Of a stretch of DNA of 8,959 bases, positions 6,977 to 8,959 are shown piece by piece. The position numbers and the translations under genes are program-made. The stretch is from assembly GCA_964478455.1 (NCBI GenBank), contig CAYZJD010000179.1, forward strand, positions 1 to 8,959, in the 5' to 3' direction. Source of the stretch: CAYZJD01 sp964478455. Its GTDB lineage: Bacteria > Acidobacteriota > Terriglobia > Bryobacterales > Bryobacteraceae. The notes under the pieces were generated by a model. The model was not told where the DNA came from, did no database searches, and was given only the letters and a program-made list of their open reading frames with translations. Every line of letters starts with the position of its first letter. Positions within the stretch are counted from its first letter, which is position 1.

Positions 6977-8816
6977 GTGGATACATCTCCTCAATCAAGT
7001 CCGAGTAACGCTCGCAGATGATCTTGCGGCGGACCTTCAGCGTGGGCGTGAGCTCTTCCTCGTCGTGGGTGAGTTCCCACTTCAGGATACGGAAATCCAG
7101 GATCTGCTCGCGGTCGGACCAGGACTGGTTCACCTTCCGCACCTCGCCTTGAACGAGTGAGACCACCTCGGGCCGGGTGGCCAGATCGGCGAAGCTCGAA
7201 AAGGGAACATCGTGGTTCTGCGCCCAATGGCTCACGGTTTCCTCATCGATGGCGATCAGAGCCGTGAGGTACGGCCTGCCGTCGGCGATCAGCACTGCGT
7301 CCATGATGTAATTGCTGGCCTTCAGCATGTTCTCGAGGTTCTGCGGTGCGATGTTACGGCCCGCTGAGCTGATCATCATGTCCGAGACGCGGCCTGTCAG
7401 TCTCAAGTACCCATCTTCGTCGATGAAGCCCTGGTCGCCCGAGCGGAACCAACCGTCGCGCAACTTCTCGGCCGTGGCCTTGGGGTCCTTGTAATAGCCC
7501 TGCAATAGCCCCGGCGCCTTACACAGTATCTCGTCCTGCTCTCCGGTGCGGAACTCCACCCCCGGCGCCGGCACACCGATCTTGCCAAGGCGCAGGCCGT
7601 TCGGCGGCGAGAACACGGTGCAGCCGGTCTCGGTCTGGCCGTATCCTTCGCGCATAGGGACCCCCAGGGCCAGGAAGAACTCGAGCACTTCCGGGGCGAT
7701 CGGCGCCGCGCCGGTGAAGGCCATACGAACGCGATGAAGGCCCAACCGCTCCCTCAACTTCCGGAGCACGATCCGCTCCGCCATCCAGTGTCCCGCGAAC
7801 AAGCCGACCGCGGAGCGCTCGCCCTTAAGCCGGCCGCGTGCCCACCGGTAACCGATTCGGAGGGCCAAACGATAGGCTTTGCGCTTCAGCGGGGTGGCGT
7901 GATCCATGCCCAGTTCGACGTGCGCTTTCAGCCGTTCCCAGGTGCGCGGGACCGCCACGAAGACGGTGGGACCGACTTCCTGGAGATCGCGGAACAAGGT
8001 GGCCGGCGACTCCGCGCAACTCCCGGACGCCCCGCGGAGAATCCCTCCGGAATAGGATGTCACCCGCTCCATGATGTGCGAGAGCGGAAGGTAGCAGATG
8101 CCCTCGTCAGTCTCGTCCGCACCGACCGCCGTGAGCGCGCTATCGGCGCCCTCCAGAAAGCCGCGGTGCGAGTGCATGACGCCTTTCGGGGGGCCAGTGG
8201 TGCCGGACGTGTATACCAGAATGGCAGTTTCGTCGGGCTGGATTGCGCTCATGCGCTGCTCGAGCGATTCGGGCCGCGACTCGGCCAGCTTCCGGCCCCT
8301 GGCACGCAGCGCATCCAAGGTCATGACCGTGGGGTCCTTGATGCCGCGGACGCCGGTCGGGTCGATGACGATGACGTACTTCACGTTGGGCAATCGGTCT
8401 CGCACCTGGACGACTTTATCGTACTGCTCCTGGTTCTCAACGATCCAGATCCTGGCCTCCGAGTGACCGACGACGTAGCAGCACTGCTCGGCGGAGTTGG
8501 TCGCGTAGACACCCACGGAAACCGCGCCGGCCGCAAGCGCGCCGAGATCGGCGAAGAACCACTCGACCCGGTCCTCGCTCAGCAGGGCCACCTTGTCGCC
8601 CGGCTCGACGCCCAGCGCCATCAGGCCGTAAGCGCAAGCGCGCACTTCCTCGTCGAACTCTTTCCAGGTGACTTCGCGCCAGATCCCGAGACGTTTGTAG
8701 CGCAACGCCACCTTGCCGGGGCTTCGCGCCACGCGGCGCCAGAAGGCCGCGGGAATCGTATCCGGCTCCCGGTCAGCGCCAGCGCTTCTTTCCTCGATAG
8801 GTCTTGGCTTGCGCAT
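6963..8816 (-). CDS. Long-chain fatty acid-CoA ligase (AMP-forming), FadD/FACS type
   Basis: This 617-residue enzyme should activate a carboxylic acid with ATP and CoA to an acyl-CoA, via an acyl-adenylate. Its length and motifs fit the bacterial long-chain ligase group: P-loop YTSGTTGPPKGV (202-213), LPLSHIMER, VFVAVPRTWERL (285-296), TGAAPIAPEV, YGQTE (392-396), DGWFRSGDQG (454-463), LTGRVSDMMISSAGRNIAP (473-491) and C-terminal Lys594 in LTPTLKVRR. In many family members the A8 stretch reads SGGKN; here it is SAGRN, with Arg487. The chain length of the substrate cannot be read from the sequence. ATG 8816 has GGAAAGG seven bases upstream, and homology begins near residue 18, before the next possible start (GTG, residue 29). 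Its first 44 nt overlap the transporter ATPase gene, and its end overlaps the kinase gene by 14 nt, pointing to co-expression with both. Confidence 0.95.
   Translation of the reverse strand: MRKPRPIEERSAGADREPDTIPAAFWRRVARSPGKVALRYKRLGIWREVTWKEFDEEVRACAYGLMALGVEPGDKVALLSEDRVEWFFADLGALAAGAVSVGVYATNSAEQCCYVVGHSEARIWIVENQEQYDKVVQVRDRLPNVKYVIVIDPTGVRGIKDPTVMTLDALRARGRKLAESRPESLEQRMSAIQPDETAILVYTSGTTGPPKGVMHSHRGFLEGADSALTAVGADETDEGICYLPLSHIMERVTSYSGGILRGASGSCAESPATLFRDLQEVGPTVFVAVPRTWERLKAHVELGMDHATPLKRKAYRLALRIGYRWARGRLKGERSAVGLFAGHWMAERIVLRKLRERLGLHRVRMAFTGAAPIAPEVLEFFLALGVPMREGYGQTETGCTVFSPPNGLRLGKIGVPAPGVEFRTGEQDEILCKAPGLLQGYYKDPKATAEKLRDGWFRSGDQGFIDEDGYLRLTGRVSDMMISSAGRNIAPQNLENMLKASNYIMDAVLIADGRPYLTALIAIDEETVSHWAQNHDVPFSSFADLATRPEVVSLVQGEVRKVNQSWSDREQILDFRILKWELTHDEEELTPTLKVRRKIICERYSDLIEEMYPHAAA
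6974..6991 (-). promoter_or_regulatory. Ribosome binding site deciding the kinase start
   Basis: AGGAG on the minus strand (6987-6991) lies within the end of the acyl-CoA synthetase gene, 10 nt before ATG 6976. It overlaps the alternative TTG start at 6994, which therefore cannot use it; this favours the ATG. Confidence 0.55.
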
Positions 8817-8959
8817 AGCTGCGCCTTTCCGATCCCTCCCCGACGCCCAGGTAGAACTCGCGGACGGTCTCGTTACGCCGCAAGGCATCGCTGGTTCCCG
8901 CCAGCATTCCGCGCCCGTTCTCCAGCACGTAACCGAAATCGGCGAAATCGAGCGCCAGG
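8773..8959 (-). CDS. LivF-type ABC transporter ATP-binding protein, C-terminal end (partial)
   Basis: Translating the minus strand from the window edge gives an open frame of 61 codons ending in TGA at 8773-8775. It begins LALDFADFGYVLENGRGMLAG, the post-H-loop region of LivF/LivG ATPases (usually A...AD.gYVLE.Gri.l.G), followed by VREFYLG, the usual LivF end. Walker motifs, signature and H-loop lie outside the window. Beyond VREFYLG there is a basic tail of about 24 residues ending KTYRGKKRWR. From memory, such tails (..KHYRRKKRW) occur in Liv-type ATPases located beside acyl-CoA ligases. The Liv family imports branched-chain amino acids, but relatives carry other organic acids or amides. 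The 44-nt overlap with the ligase gene suggests the transport and activation steps belong together. Confidence 0.85.
   Translation of the reverse strand, partial: LALDFADFGYVLENGRGMLAGTSDALRRNETVREFYLGVGEGSERRSYAQAKTYRGKKRWR

Noticed and set aside
6977..6994. TTG start at 6994 for the kinase
   Set aside because: It has no ribosome site upstream, and it overlaps the AGGAG that fits ATG 6976.
5966..7021. Plus-strand open frame (351 codons) opposite the kinase sensor region
   Set aside because: Same reason: antisense shadow of the kinase, low-complexity His/Gln/Arg-rich composition, no domain.
1..8959. CRISPR array, insertion sequence or phage genes
   Set aside because: No short regularly spaced repeats, transposase, integrase or terminal inverted repeats were seen; nearly all bases belong to recognised genes.

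Overview
This window of high-GC DNA (about 60% or more by eye) carries seven protein genes, all on the minus strand and tightly packed, so transcription runs from high to low coordinates. Gene content suggests a soil- or sediment-type bacterium of the Acidobacteriota (Solibacter/Bryobacter-like) or a similar high-GC lineage. The signs are an AMP-forming acyl-CoA ligase next to a Liv-type ABC ATPase with a basic C-terminal tail, long multi-GAF soluble kinases, and a penicillin-acylase-family hydrolase. This placement is inference only.

Layout in transcription order: (1) the 3' end of a LivF-type branched-chain/organic-acid ABC transporter ATPase (cut by the window edge, stop at 8773). (2) A long-chain acyl-CoA synthetase, 8816-6963, whose start lies inside the transporter gene (44-nt overlap). 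(3) A soluble hybrid-free sensor histidine kinase, 6976-4319, with three tandem homologous GAF-like sensor modules. (4) A stand-alone DivK/CheY-like receiver, 4316-3942. (5) An NtrC-type sigma-54 activator with its own receiver, 3926-2553. (6) A secreted or membrane-anchored penicillin-acylase-family Ntn hydrolase, 2527-308. Spacings are -44, -14, +2, +15 and +25 nt, which strongly suggests one polycistronic unit. Then comes a 235-250 nt gap with a hairpin just after the acylase stop and, on the plus strand, a perfect tRNA T-arm with no matching 5' half. (7) At the edge is the start of ispG (isoprenoid MEP pathway), seen only as its first ~23 codons.

Functional reading (inference): the acylase would hydrolyse an N-acyl amide outside the cytoplasm, the Liv-type transporter could import a product, and the ligase would activate the released acyl group as its CoA thioester. 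The kinase, single receiver and sigma-54 activator in the middle form a complete soluble signalling module that could control this or other genes. No sigma-54 promoter was found by eye in the window, so the activator's targets probably lie elsewhere or upstream.

The most notable items are the in-phase triplication of the kinase sensor module, one kinase sharing an operon with two receivers, the ligase/acylase/transporter pairing, and the orphan tRNA 3'-half-like sequence. None is proven to be a new system.
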